From positions 1 through 64,000 of the forward strand of contig JAPDOI010000714.1 of NCBI GenBank assembly GCA_029168955.1: a stretch of DNA of 64,000 nucleotides, given 5' to 3'. The DNA is from Aplectana chamaeleonis. Its lineage: Eukaryota; Nematoda; Chromadorea; Rhabditida; Cosmocercidae. Shown here in pieces: positions 45,201-54,736 of the stretch. The notes under the pieces are model-generated. The model saw only the letters and a list, made by a program, of their open reading frames with translations, was not told the origin of the DNA and did no database searches. The stretch's first letter is position 1, and each line of letters opens with the position of its first letter. Both the position numbers and the translations under genes were made by a program.

Positions 45201-48200
45201 CCAAAAATCATTTCATCTTAAAAACTGACTTCTTCTAACCTGAATTCTCAATGAATTTGTTGCAATTTGTTTCAAAAATGCTCACCAATATAGAGGAAAT
45301 TCGTAGTTCGATAACATTCACATCCATATGTGGTTAGCAATAGTGGTTTTTGTATTAAAAAAAAACTCTTGGTAGGATGTTGACAGAACGCTCTGGAAGG
45401 AATTCAGAGGTTCAAAAACAGAACACGAAAGTGATGAATAAAAGTAAACGTTGAAAAACCATATACAACTACTATTAATCGCCAATCCTTTTGGACACAG
45501 GAAGCATTTGATAGCTACCGTAACCCAAAATCTCTCCTTTGAAATTTTTGAAAACATTTGTACGTTCACTGAGTCGCGCTTTCCATGCTGATTTCAAATC
45601 TGACGTTTATTTTCGAAATGAACCACTTTGAACCGAGTTATGGAGAAACGACGCCAAACGGCGCGCTCCGGCGCCCTAGCGCGCCGGATGACCAAAAGAT
45701 ACGCGCAGTATTGTAATATAGATCTTTTTTTGAGAGACGATTGTATACGACGGCTTGTGATTTTCGTGATGACTTTGCGGATCGACGAGAGCAGCGATAT
45801 TGGTCTAATGTTTGCAAAAACTGTCGGATTTCCTTGTTTGTACAGTAAAATGGTCTCGGCGAATGCTAGCTCGTGTGGCACTGATTTTGTTAAGATGATC
45901 TTGTTGATAAGCTGACACAAAGGGTTTGCGAGAACGTCGGAGAGAGGCTTCAATGCTACAATTCGGATTTGATCTGATCCAGGGGCTGATCCACGACTCT
46001 TGGTTTTTAACTCTTCGTCAACCTCGTGTGGGAGGAACTTGAGATGGATAGGACCATCAAGAAGGGGCGGAGGCCCATAGGTGGAGTGGTAAAGCTCACC
46101 GTAGAAGAATTTCACAGCTAACATGATTTCTGCTTCAGGGTCGAGGTGGGAGTGAAGGGGTGGGAAGGGTAGAGGAGGATTGGGAAGGCGACGTAGTGCA
46201 ATCAAGCGTCGAGGGTCGTATATGACTTCCTGCCGACCGACACGTATTCTGTTGTTTTGGATAGCTTTTTCTAGTATTGCAGTATGTCGCTTTTTCAGAT
46301 CTTCTTTGAGAGACTTCCTGACTAGTTTGCCATTTTCTGCATACGTGAACATCACAAATCGGTTTCTGATGAACATATGCTGCTTTCAACCGCATTCCAA
46401 TATGAACCTCACTTTACCCGAGTCGGTTGCCATGTTCCTCTGTACGAATCGAAGACGAGCAGCCTCGTGAGCACTGGTTGGGGAAATTCGCTTCTGTATC
46501 ATTTCGTTCACAATGTCTTCCCCACCTTCATCACCGTTCAGGCAATGGATTCTGACCCAGAAAAACCCAAGTTTTTCCGCGTCTGAATAACATTAGATGT
46601 TTTCTTGGAGAGATGCTCCTGAATCCGACGTTCATTCTTTCCAGAAAGCTTCCGTGTACGTTTTTCTGTAGAAATGTTGTCTTAATGGTCGCTGATTCCT
46701 CAAAGTTTTGCGACGATGCTAGGGTTGGGTAGTCCAGCGTCATGGACGGTCAGCTCTTAGCTTTTTCACTCTAGACAACGAGGGACCACGTGAAATATCG
46801 AAACTAATGTTAATCTTCAAATTTCAGCCACACCTAACGACAGCATACACGCTCGTAAACGTGGCAGAGATAGATGCGGAAATAGAATAAGATGTCTCAG
46901 AAAACATTTTGAAGCGTCAAAAACGACTCGCAATGCCGCTTTGTAAGTAAGAAGTTGGCCCCGAGCAGTATTTATCAAACTATTCTGCCCTCCTCTTCCA
47001 AAACAGGGGTGCTGGACCATTCCCGTCGTCGGCGATGTATGTGATTTACTTATTGTATACATAGTACCAAACACAAACGTCGACGACGGTAGGAATGTCC
47101 CAGCACCCCTGTTTTGGAGGAGGACGGCAAGTAGAGGGGCGGAGAAATACAGAGCCGGTCCAACTTCTATCTGGTGTAGCGGTGTTGTGGATTGTTTTTG
47201 AAGTTTCAGAATGCGTAGGCGCTGTGTTCTGAGCCATACCCTTCTATTTCCATAAATACTTCAGTCAAATTTACGAGCGTGTATGCTGCAGGAGTGCAAT
47301 CTAAACACCCAAAAGTCCTTTGGAAACCTTACAGGCGCCGTCTAACCTCAGACTCGTTTTGCAGTTTTTTAGCTTACCGTGTAGAGGTTTTTAAGCTGAT
47401 CACAACGGTGTCTGTATTATCGCTCAGAATTCACTACAAAAAGGAGTTATGTCGTTGTGAGTTCGTATGGTAAGAAATGCGTGGACGAGTTGTTTTCGGC
47501 CTGTTTTTCCTTTTTTTCTTTCGCAGCCATTCCGCCGGAGTAGACCACAATACAAAGATCAGAAGCCATGCTTGCCCCTATTGAGACCTGAAATATGCGG
47601 AGGGAATGTGTGCTGCTATAGGGACAGACGGAATGCTTGCTCGATTTTTCTCGTTTACTCTGAAGAGCTGAGATTCCTCGTATTGCTTAAAACAGTTTAA
47701 AGGCAGTGTTCACGATGAAAAAAGTTTTCGAAATTCCACTAGGATTGGGTAGTGGAGGGACACTCTGTAACGTTAACGTCGAAAGAACGCATGAAAACGA
47801 GCCAGGAAGAGCCCCAAAAGAGCCCGAAGTTGCAACTTCGAGTGCATTGAAAACCCCAAAAGCGCATCACACGCCCACCGACGTGAATAAATGAATGCTC
47901 GAGATCGTGAGATGAGCGATGATTTTCAATCATTAGCCCCGTTCTTCCCTTCATTCTCAGCTTCTCTCTTTACTCAGGTCAGCTCGCATAGATCGGCTGC
48001 AAAAGACGGAAGTTACAAGCCTCGGACAACTCGTCCACCATGTTTCCATAGCTCAATCTTTGAGGGGCCATACCTGCGTTCACAGAAGGTCTTGTAGGAT
48101 TTCAGAGACACCATTGGAATCAGCATGGGGCCGTTTTCAAGATGGGCGGAAAAACAGAAAAACGATTTTCATCGTGAACCCTGCCTTTAAAAAAGGGAAA

Positions 48201-48770
48201 GTTGAAGTCCAGAAAAGATAGGATGCTGTCATTATCTAGGAAGATGGCTGCATTGGTTATTTCCCATGCTGACACCACTGGCTCATGAGAAAAGTCCCAC
48301 CATAAGCAGGATAAGTGTCACAGTGATATTTGAGTGTGTTCCTTATTTGTGAAACGCACTGTATAGGCCCTCCGCGAATATCAGTCGAGCGAGCGAACGG
48401 GGCTGAAGGTAGTCGTTTGCGATCAAAGCCTCTAGGACCGGTTGTTTTTCGATTTTTCGCACGGTAGCTGCAAATGTTCGCGTCTGATCTATTCGCTCGA
48501 CTAGATTTGGCGCAAGGCCCACATTTTATGTATGTATACATATTCTTCCTTTTGCAGTCGCTCACTGTAGATGGAAAGGTATTGGGCTGGGCTGAATACT
48601 ACGGCGAAAGAGACGCTGTCGCAGACAATGTTCGAGGCTTCACCCTTCTTACGCGAGGGACATTCAAGAGGGCGATCAATATCTGCAAATTTTCTCGTAA
48701 ACTTTACGAGCGCAAAGAAGAAGGATTTGTAGCAGTTTATCTCAAGATGGTAGCAGAACATGACACGTAG
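36287..48770 (+). CDS. Gene B: small secreted protein, three phase-0 exons (exon 3 link inferred)
   Basis: Exon 1 is 36287-36490, exon 2 is 37141-37224, exon 3 is 48558-48770 (TAG); the joined product is 166 residues. The ATG follows AAATTCCAG directly, as at spliced-leader acceptors. Residues 1-18 (MIYTALTLLIIVVGCHSC) look like a signal peptide. The mature part has an N-A-S glycosylation sequon, a Cys after TIT, one in exon 2 (GKGCVVVKRLR) and one in exon 3 (AINICKF). Donors are GTAAGT and GTGAGT; acceptors are GAATTACAG and TTTTGCAG. Homology to gene A covers all three exons and supports the model, but intron 2 would be 11.3 kb, filled with transposons, so exon 3 could instead belong to another copy. 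The family is not recognised; probably an extracellular nematode protein. Confidence 0.62.
36504..36989. mobile_element. TTAA-family MITE in intron 1 of gene B
   Basis: 486 bp between TTAA at 36500-36503 and 36990-36993. The ends AGGCAGTGTTCACGATAATC and ATCATCGTGAACACTGCCT are inverted repeats. It begins only 13 bp after the exon 1 splice junction, leaving the GTAAGT donor intact. It makes up most of the 650-bp intron. Confidence 0.9.
37230..37929. other. Intron sequence, nothing recognised
   Basis: Mixed composition; 37600-37740 is GC-rich with GCGTCG and GCTGCG motifs. The 81- and 68-residue open frames here have no domain and no splice support. Confidence 0.45.
37930..37967 (+). repeat. 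Terminator-like hairpin followed by T7
   Basis: AGGCTGTGATGGC-CGTT-GCCATCACAGCCT, a perfect 13-bp stem with a 4-nt loop, then GTTTTTTT; AAAAAT precedes it. It looks exactly like a bacterial intrinsic terminator, but the surroundings are RTE remnant and nematode repeats, so in this genome it is probably a chance or repeat-derived hairpin. Confidence 0.6.
37960..38905 (-). pseudogene. RTE-type RT remnant split by a TIR element
   Basis: Minus-strand 38900-38700 reads PHDYRRVSLLRAVHKVLERI, IFERLIKHLKGIARDDLAPK, and continues across the 38011-38696 element with IFIVRRVARSWQRP (38010-37970). The intact-element pattern is known from the 60.4-kb RTE in this window: NYRGISLLRV, RLIKHRERTTRDEQAGFRPG, VFVVRRVIEPWQR. 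Badly decayed. Confidence 0.7.
38011..38696. mobile_element. 686-bp TIR element inside an RTE remnant
   Basis: Ends TCAGACAGTCATGGGGTAGT (38011) and ACTACCCCACGACTGTCTGA (to 38696), with the arms continuing about 40 bp (ACGCCGGCACAA). GCAGCAGCTCC repeats occur inside. Non-coding. Confidence 0.82.
39692..40456. mobile_element. 765-bp TIR element inserted in LINE-B
   Basis: Ends CTCTGCCAATTTGAGACTTG and CAAGTCTCGAATTGGCAGAG are inverted repeats of about 30 bp with TA on both sides (39690-39691, 40457-40458). Excising it with one TA rejoins the LINE-B frame. The interior (39760-40390) has repeated TTCACC and GTGAA motifs but no transposase. Confidence 0.88.
41069..45716. mobile_element. 4.65-kb giant palindrome inserted in LINE-B
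   Basis: Arms 41069-43240 and 43406-45716 are reverse complements over more than 2 kb with scattered differences; the spacer is about 165 bp. Ends TTACAATAC(C/T)GCGCGTATC carry TA on both sides. The right arm has about 130 bp extra near 43690-43820. No transposase or other domain: paired open frames are short and have no recognised match. The terminal 100 bp has a GC-rich inner palindrome GGCGCGCTAGGGCGCC. LINE-B coding resumes on either side (ITSRRIQSSLKK and PAQAGFRKN). Confidence 0.92.
46839..47290. mobile_element. 450-bp inverted-repeat element
   Basis: Outer ends CAGCATACACGCTCGTAAA and TTTACGAGCGTGTATGCTG pair exactly. An inner pair, CCAAAACAGGGGTGCTGG near 46995 and CCAGCACCCCTGTTTTGG near 47100, surrounds a 60-bp loop. 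Non-coding. Confidence 0.85.
47701..48185. mobile_element. TTAA-family MITE, AGGCAGTG type
   Basis: 485 bp between TTAA at 47697-47700 and 48186-48189. Ends AGGCAGTGTTCACGATGAAA and TTTCATCGTGAACCCTGCCT-like. Highly similar to 51551-52012 across GGTAGTGGAGGG, AGAGCCCCAAAAGAGCCC and TTCTCTCTTTACTCAG. It ends about 370 bp before the terminal exon of gene B. Confidence 0.9.
48558..48770 (+). CDS. Terminal exon of the gene A/B family
   Basis: After CCTTTTGCAG the frame reads SLTVDGKVLGWAEYYGERDA..., then LLTRGTFKRAINICKFSRKL and VAVYLKMVAEHDT, TAG. It aligns with gene A exon 3 at Y-Y-x2-RD, F-K-x12-SR and the VYxKM ending, and unlike gene A it has no frameshift. It starts in phase 0 like the other exons, matching exon 2 of gene B. 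No AATAAA is obvious close downstream. Confidence 0.65.
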   Translation, partial: SLTVDGKVLGWAEYYGERDAVADNVRGFTLLTRGTFKRAINICKFSRKLYERKEEGFVAVYLKMVAEHDT

Positions 48771-49379
48771 GAATCTTTCGCATTAATGGAATGTTGGTCA
48801 ATTATTTAGTAAAAGTAAATGATGTGTCTCACTTATGATCGCTTATTAACAGACAGTATCTTGAACAAGTCTGTCAAGAAAGAAATCACACACGCACTTC
48901 TGAGGTTGCACTTTAGAGCAATAGCAAGCGAACCCGTAGATAAATGTGCATATTTGAGGTACTCTTGCAGCACCTACAGCTGCAGCAGCTTGCGCCAGCT
49001 CATCTTCCTGGATTGCTAGTCCCTTTGCTATTGAGTTCAACTCCTCTATCTATTCTTCAGATATGAGTAAAAGCAGCACCATTTCGCCTTAACCGCGGCG
49101 ACTACATAGTGCGCCCTCTCTGGCCCTAGAGCGAGAGGACATTTTGCCCTAGAGCGCGAACATAATTCATGGTGTCTACGTTAATTTGGGCGCCAACGGG
49201 TTTCAGGTGTAGTACACATCAAGGAGGAGTCGTAGCCGAGTTTGACGCGCGACGTGCGCGTACAGTATATCCACCCAGTTTTCGCCGTATGCAGAGTGCG
49301 TTCGCCCTTGGCTCTCGGAAAATTAATGGCATTTTGGGCATAAAAGGTTTCTCTCCTTACTTCTTTTGTGTTGCCTAAA
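48771..49379. other. Downstream of gene B, no gene recognised
   Basis: AT-rich then GC-richer. Contains CCCTAGAGCG repeats (49125-49160). The 122-residue minus-strand frame near 49181-49549 overlaps the R5 repeat and is not supported. Confidence 0.45.
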
Positions 49380-49520
49380 GGGGTCTGCAGAGTTGCTGGA
49401 ACCGGTGAGTGGTCGCGCGACGTCAACATTGAAGAGGCAACAAAAATGTTTTCAATCATTATCGTCGCGACGTTGGTTGCTGTTCGCTGGCAGTGGCACA
49501 GGGCCATCGCGAAGTCAAAA
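49380..49520 (+). repeat. R5 dispersed repeat, copy 2
   Basis: GGGGTCTGCAGAGTTG then GAGTGGTCGCGCGACGTCAA and CATTATCGTCGCGACG, matching 55955-56110 and the 17183 copy. The sequence after it (49521-50224) has no recognisable gene. Confidence 0.65.
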
Positions 49521-50224
49521 CAACGTGCGTTCTTCCCACCTTCTTCCAATCGCCCAGTGCAAACTCAGGCAACAGAAATGGAAAGAGGAAAGAAACATTG
49601 AAAACTGTACGAGCCGAATCGAGCCCAATTCAGATGATCTCAGGTGAATGCTTTCTCAGATAATCTGAAAACAATTAGGCTGACTTCCTGATACGCCTTA
49701 ATATCGAGTGATGCGCAAAATGTATTTAAATAAACGGTTCAGTGTCAGACTGTATCCCACAAACGTTTAGCCAGAACAAACCAAGACGTTGAAATTCTTG
49801 AAATCGCTTCGTTAAAGCCGATTCATTCCGAGGGATCATTTGTAGACATAAATTCGGTTTGTAATCTCTTCAATCTTTCATGAACGATTGCATTATCTGC
49901 AAAAAAAATTAAGCGTAAAAATATTTCTCCAGACTTTTAAAAGACATTTATAGCTGCGCACGAAGGATCGTTTTCTAGGAATGCAAGCCTATTCTGTGAA
50001 GAAATTGAAGACTGAGGAGATGTACTTAGGTACCTTGCCTTGACACTTTATGATCCACCGTCACTGCGCGTCGGCGCCGTGTGGACCACATCTCATCCAA
50101 CTCGATCGATTCCAAACAATGGACATCCAGTAACGGCAGTTTTCTGTTTTCTGAAAGTACTCGCTCGGTGAAAAACGTTTGGATCTGCCTGAAAATTTAG
50201 AGTTCCGTCTTGTGGGAGCACGGC

Positions 50225-50629
50225 CTAGAGGCCGGCGGCAATCACGTGGTAACCAGATTGCTGTACACGGGCTCCATCGCTCATCCGTGCGGCGCAGTTC
50301 GTGTCCTGCCCATTGACGTTTGAACTAGGCCACAAACAGAAGAATATCCAGTGACTGCGACTGCTTCCAAAGATTAGCATTGCGTAGACCTGCAGCTCGC
50401 TGGGCACGACAATGAGTCTTCTACGGGTATCGTCAAGCGCTGGATGGGGAAGCCGCGACAATGCTATGAGACCTTTATCGTAAAAGCAGAGCTGCTGTTT
50501 TCGAGAAAACACAGTGATGAACATGGAGTAACAACCGCTTCGCTCCAAAGATAGCATGATAATATTTGCAACGCGGCTTCCTGCAGATAGGATGCAACCT
50601 ATGCTGTATTTATTGTCGATTGTTAGCAC
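50225..50629 (-). pseudogene. Possible BEL/Pao-type integrase-region remnant
   Basis: The minus-strand open frame of 134 residues contains CFYDKGLIALSRLPHPALDD and RRLIVVPSELQVYAML, resembling the start of the zinc-binding integrase region of BEL/Pao retrotransposons (a GLIR-like box, then an IVVP-like box). No flanking protease, RT or LTR was found, so this is a weak assignment to an isolated fragment. Confidence 0.3.
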
Positions 50630-51383
50630 AGATATTTTTTGTGTATTTGTATGTTATTTGTAAGCAACTATTACTGAAATACCGGTTGTAATCTACTTAT
50701 AAGTAGTGGCATCAATCACTAGAACTTTTCATTCCTGCGCGAACTGCATAGATTGTTTTGCTGCAACGGAAGTCGCTCATTTCGAAGTTCAATGTGTGCA
50801 GATGGAAAAGCGAAACAATAGAAGTTCAAGACGTAGATCATTCAGAAGTCGATTTCTAGACAGAAATGTCCGGAAATCAGTACTGCTATTTCGGACCTTA
50901 TTCGTGATGTAATATGCCGCGACGAAACGCTGATAATCGTCACCGAACACCCACGGCCATATGCATGAACGTTCAAAATTGTGGTGCGCGCGAAGCTCGC
51001 AAGTTGGTTTGGCTTTGATTATTTACCGCGCGCAACTCGTACAGATAGGTCACCCCCTCACACTGAAGTTAATAAAATAAGCAGTATAACATTGAAACCG
51101 CCCCACAAAGTTAGGTATGTCAGCAAATTTTTATCCCGACAGATCCAGCCATACAAAAAAAATGACCCCCTAACCGACTTTAAATTTGCCAAAAACTTCC
51201 CTCTACCGCTCCCCCCCACTTTCATTTTTTTTGAAGAATGTGGGCCAAATGACCTGAAATTTTGCACCAAGTAGTAATCTGCCACGGGAACGCCAAAAAT
51301 AGTTGCCAGAACTCACCACTTTCACTCTTGTGTGACTAACGTACGGTTCTAACTATAGTTGTGCTCCTTGCTTAAACGGACCG
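50630..51383. other. Intergenic, nothing recognised
   Basis: AT-rich with a CCCCCCC run near 51210. Short overlapping frames only. Confidence 0.5.
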
Positions 51384-51545
51384 AATGAATGAATGAATGA
51401 ATGAATGAATGAATGAATGAATGAATGAATGAATGAATACATTCGACTTCAAAATTTTCGAATGAACGAATGAATGAATATATTCGATTTTATATTTCAA
51501 ATGAATGAATATCGATAATCTAACAATTTCGAATAAATGAATTAA
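51384..51545. repeat. GAAT/ATGA microsatellite with a decayed tail
   Basis: 51384-51438 is about 13 perfect GAAT units; the rest, to about 51545, is a degenerate GAATGAATA mixture that runs up to the next MITE. Confidence 0.9.
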
Positions 51546-51550
51546 TACAA

Positions 51551-52012
51551 AGGCAGTGTTCACGATAAAATATGTGTTTCAGTTCCTACTAGGAAGGGGT
51601 AGTGGAGGGGCACACTGTAACGCTAATGTCGGAAGAATGCATGAAAACGATCCAGGAAGAGCCCCAAAAGAGCCCAAAATTGCCACTTTGAGCGCAAGGC
51701 AAACCCCGATGCCCGCCACTCGACGTGAACAAATGAAAACTCGAGATCGTGAGATGTTTCCGATCAAAAGCCCTGTTCTTCCCTTCATACTCAACTTCTC
51801 TCTTTACTCAGTTCAGCTCGCATACATCTGCAGCAAAAGACGGTAGTTACAAGCCCCGTCCACCATACTTCCGCAGCTCAATTTTTGAGGGACCAAAGCT
51901 CCGTTCCCAGAAGGTGTTGTGCGATTTCAGAGACACCATTGGAATCAGCATGGAATCGTTATCAAGATGGTCGGAAAAGCAGAAAAAGCGATTTTCATCG
52001 TGAACACTGCAT
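51551..52012. mobile_element. TTAA-family MITE, AGGCAGTG type
   Basis: 462 bp; ends AGGCAGTGTTCACGATAAA and TCATCGTGAACACTGCA. The right flank is TTAA (52013-52016); the left flank is ACAA, so one side has mutated. Near-identical layout to 47701-48185. Confidence 0.86.
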
Positions 52013-52016
52013 TTAA

Positions 52017-53286
52017 CTACGGACCTACCGGATTCAGAATTCTGCGACACTACTGCTTTTGAGATGCAGTTTTTGAACATGGCGTCGAAGTTTTTGAACT
52101 GCTCAATATCCTTCCATATAATAAAAAAATCCAAGCACGAAGCACGACCACCTGGGTCTCCAAAACTATAGCACTCTTTCGTCACATCTCTAACCACTCC
52201 AAAACGGTATTGAACCGTATGCGGATTTCGCATAACAAAAACCCTCAAAGTATAGTTAAGCTCATGCAACTTTGAAGTCATTCAGAGGAAGGTTGGGGGA
52301 TCAACATACTCCCACCGAAATAACCAAAAAATCAACGAGCAAACTGGGTTGTTTTCCTTTCTTCAGCAAAACAACTTCATCCTCATTACGTCGATGAGAT
52401 TCAGTTCCCAGCGTCACCTGAGTTCTCGACCTTCGAGCGTAGGTGACACGACAAGATCATTCACCTGACTTATAACCACCTCCCGGGCTTTCCACCCCGC
52501 CCCGAAACCGGAAAGAAGGATTTCTCTTCTCATTGAAGGCTGAAACACAAAACTTTAAGAGAATTCAATGCATGTGCATGGGCACTGTCGATAAGAAAGT
52601 GGTTCGCATGGGCGATTTCGGTAAGGTTGAAAGGGGCAGCAGTTAGGCTAAATCCGTGCGAAGACGATTTTTAATTTTTTTTTGCACCTGGGGCTCTGGA
52701 AATTATGGGGCGGGCGCCGAATGACGACAAAACGACATTGAACAATAGTCATTGTTCAGTTACTGTTCCACTCCAGATACGCGGTAATGCATAAAAGTCT
52801 AGAGAGGCTACCGATGTATCACGACAATGCACATAACGCCGTTTACGATTGGTGAACTCTTACCTATGTCTAAGGCAGTCACTGAAGACTGGGTTTTGAT
52901 CGACGTCATTCTTTCGTTGGCCAGTACCTTCCCCACTGTCTTCCGAACCTCAATTTTGGAAGAAAAATAGGAATTATTGTGAGTCACCGCTCTTATGTAG
53001 CTGCTCTGAACCCTTCCATACATACCATCTCGCTACTTCAGTACTCTGCACGTACGCAATCACCTGACCTAAACAGTATCCCCCCTACGGTGATCCCAAA
53101 ACTGAATTATTTAGTGAGCTCCACCCTGGAACCTTTTAGACGAGCTGCACTTGAAGCACAAAGTAAAATAAGAGCCGCACACTTCGTCCAACAGTTAGCT
53201 TGCATAAAAATGGCGGTACTTGATACGATTCCGTGTATTGAGATGTTTCACGATTTATCCAACTGCCACGGTGAGAGGATAATTAC
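52017..53286. other. Intergenic, no gene recognised
   Basis: Mixed sequence. The 144-residue minus-strand frame at its left edge overlaps the MITE, and the plus-strand frame near 52979-53377 has no recognised domain or splice context. Confidence 0.45.
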
Positions 53287-54015
53287 TATCGTTCTCGAAG
53301 CCGAACTCCGGTTCGCAGTTGCGGACTACGGCCGTTTTTTCATGCGAAACGTGATAATTGTGCTGGGAGAGAGGTGAATCGTGTTAAAGGCAGTGGTCGC
53401 GATAAAATATGATTGTCTTCTTTTCCTCTCTAAACCCTTTTGTGAGTTTAGAGTAGTAGGACCAATGAGAAAAAATCGCGTAAAAACCACCGTTTCGGGC
53501 CAATTTTGAAGCCTAAACTTTCTTGTGTTTTGATGGTGGACGAGCCCACTCCACATCATCGGCAACGATGATCTCTAATATCAAGAAGATCAGCTGTCTT
53601 GAAAATGAATTTCAATCAATGAACATTATTCTTCGGACTCATCTTGTCAAAAACATTGACTGAAGTGCTTGTTTTCATTGGTCAACTCTTTTCATTACTT
53701 ACATTTGCAATTATCTCTTCTTCTGAATGTCCATGATTTCTGACTGCTCGGCATGAGGCTGCGATCTTTTTTTGCTGCGCTGTGCACGTGTGCACGAAAT
53801 AGAATCTTTGGGCCCTAGAAACTCTAATTGTAGCCCGTTTTTCACCGCGCTACCTTCATAGCTTTTCAGCTGTTTTCTATCTAAGCTGATTTTTATAGTT
53901 TTTTAGATAAGGTTTTTCAGCGCGGCCACTGCCTTTAAGATCAAGTGGTTCCAGTGTCACATGATGCAACAGCGGTAGTCCGCAAATGCGGACCGGTGTT
54001 TCGCCCCGAGAACGA
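53287..54015. mobile_element. 190-bp palindromic MITE, copy split by a TTAA MITE
   Basis: Left part from CTATCGTTCTCGAAG through CGTGATAATTGTGCTGGGAG; right part ATCAAGTGGTTCCAG through CCCCGAGAACGACAG. Together they match the uninterrupted 13013-13202 copy. Confidence 0.82.
53388..53934. mobile_element. TTAA MITE, AGGCAGTGGTC type
   Basis: 547 bp between TTAA at 53384-53387 and 53935-53938. Inverted copy of 30207-30754, with ends AGGCAGTGGTCGCGATAAAA and CGCGGCCACTGCCT. The empty site is the 13013 copy, which reads through without interruption. Contains GCACGTGTGCACGAA. Confidence 0.92.
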
Positions 54016-54736
54016 CAGTACATTATAAACGAGTAGCACACGTATTTTTAGCAACGAGAACGCAAAACAATTATTAAACATGCAAAAAAAATAAGGGTTT
54101 CTGGGAACAACTATGAATTTGGTGTTCAGGCCTACCGTGTGTCAGAAACTATGTAAGAGGCCTGGCTGGGTACCCGCAGTGACGCTGGGGTGTAGCAATC
54201 CTTCTTGGGACTCTCCATTGGCTGACTCGATCGAGACAGATTCTAGGGAGCAGAAGCAGTAACGCCCAGCGTTCAATCAGTGCATTTTGACGCGGTATCG
54301 GAAGCTCACTCAGGACCGAACTGCTTGAATAATCGCTGCCCAGGAAAATTCAGATGCAAGTTCTCCTGCGGTGTCTTTCTTTTTTTCTCTGTTGTTTTTT
54401 TTTTAGATTTCTGTAATGAAGAGAATACAGTTCTGCTAGCCCAAAACTAGAATGTTCTACTAAACGACTAGCAGTTTCTTATGCGCTAGGAACCCTGGCT
54501 ATGGTGTCGCATCTTCAGCTTCACCTACAAAGGCTTTTTTCGGACAAAGCGGCACGAAGCGGCGCTTTGGCCGGTTTACAATATTCCCATAGGCAGGGTT
54601 CATTAGTGGCGGCACGCAGAATCGATACGTATCGTTTCTACACTAGCAGCTGTCTGATGCCACCCACAGCGGCTCTAATGCGCTATTCATACCTACCAAC
54701 GCCAGCGCTTCACGAGCGGGCTTTTGGTTAGACCGC
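54016..54736. other. Intergenic, nothing recognised
   Basis: AT-rich with a T-run near 54400; no gene, RNA or repeat structure recognised. Confidence 0.45.

Larger units (their letters stand above)
39170..46580 (-). mobile_element. LINE-B: non-LTR retrotransposon in three pieces
   Basis: Piece 1 (46580-45719) reads LVRKSLKEDLKKRHTAILEK, RGSAPGSDQIRIVALKPLSD, ANIRPISLLSSIRKVITKIT. Piece 2 (41066-40459) reads QAGFRKNISTVDHV, LPYLMYADYIALLAPSWEGI, DLSINIYKTK. Piece 3 (39691-39179) reads FGQLISNARKPIREIRRRVL, LKRKLINICIMPAVLHGCEA, GRPRMRWLDVI. The RT box is YADY instead of YADD, so it is catalytically dead. Removing the 765-bp element restores EFIY-FGQLISN. RTE-like by gene order, clade tentative. 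It sits antisense in the putative intron 2 of gene B. Confidence 0.82.

Noticed and set aside
48340..48360. CGCACTGTATA as the end of another Tc1-like element
   Set aside because: Only one end is visible and similarity to the 30143 terminus stops after about ten bases; not enough to call.
49181..49647. Overlapping 77-122-residue frames on both strands
   Set aside because: They lie across the R5 repeat; the other copies at 17183 and 55955 do not preserve any of these frames.
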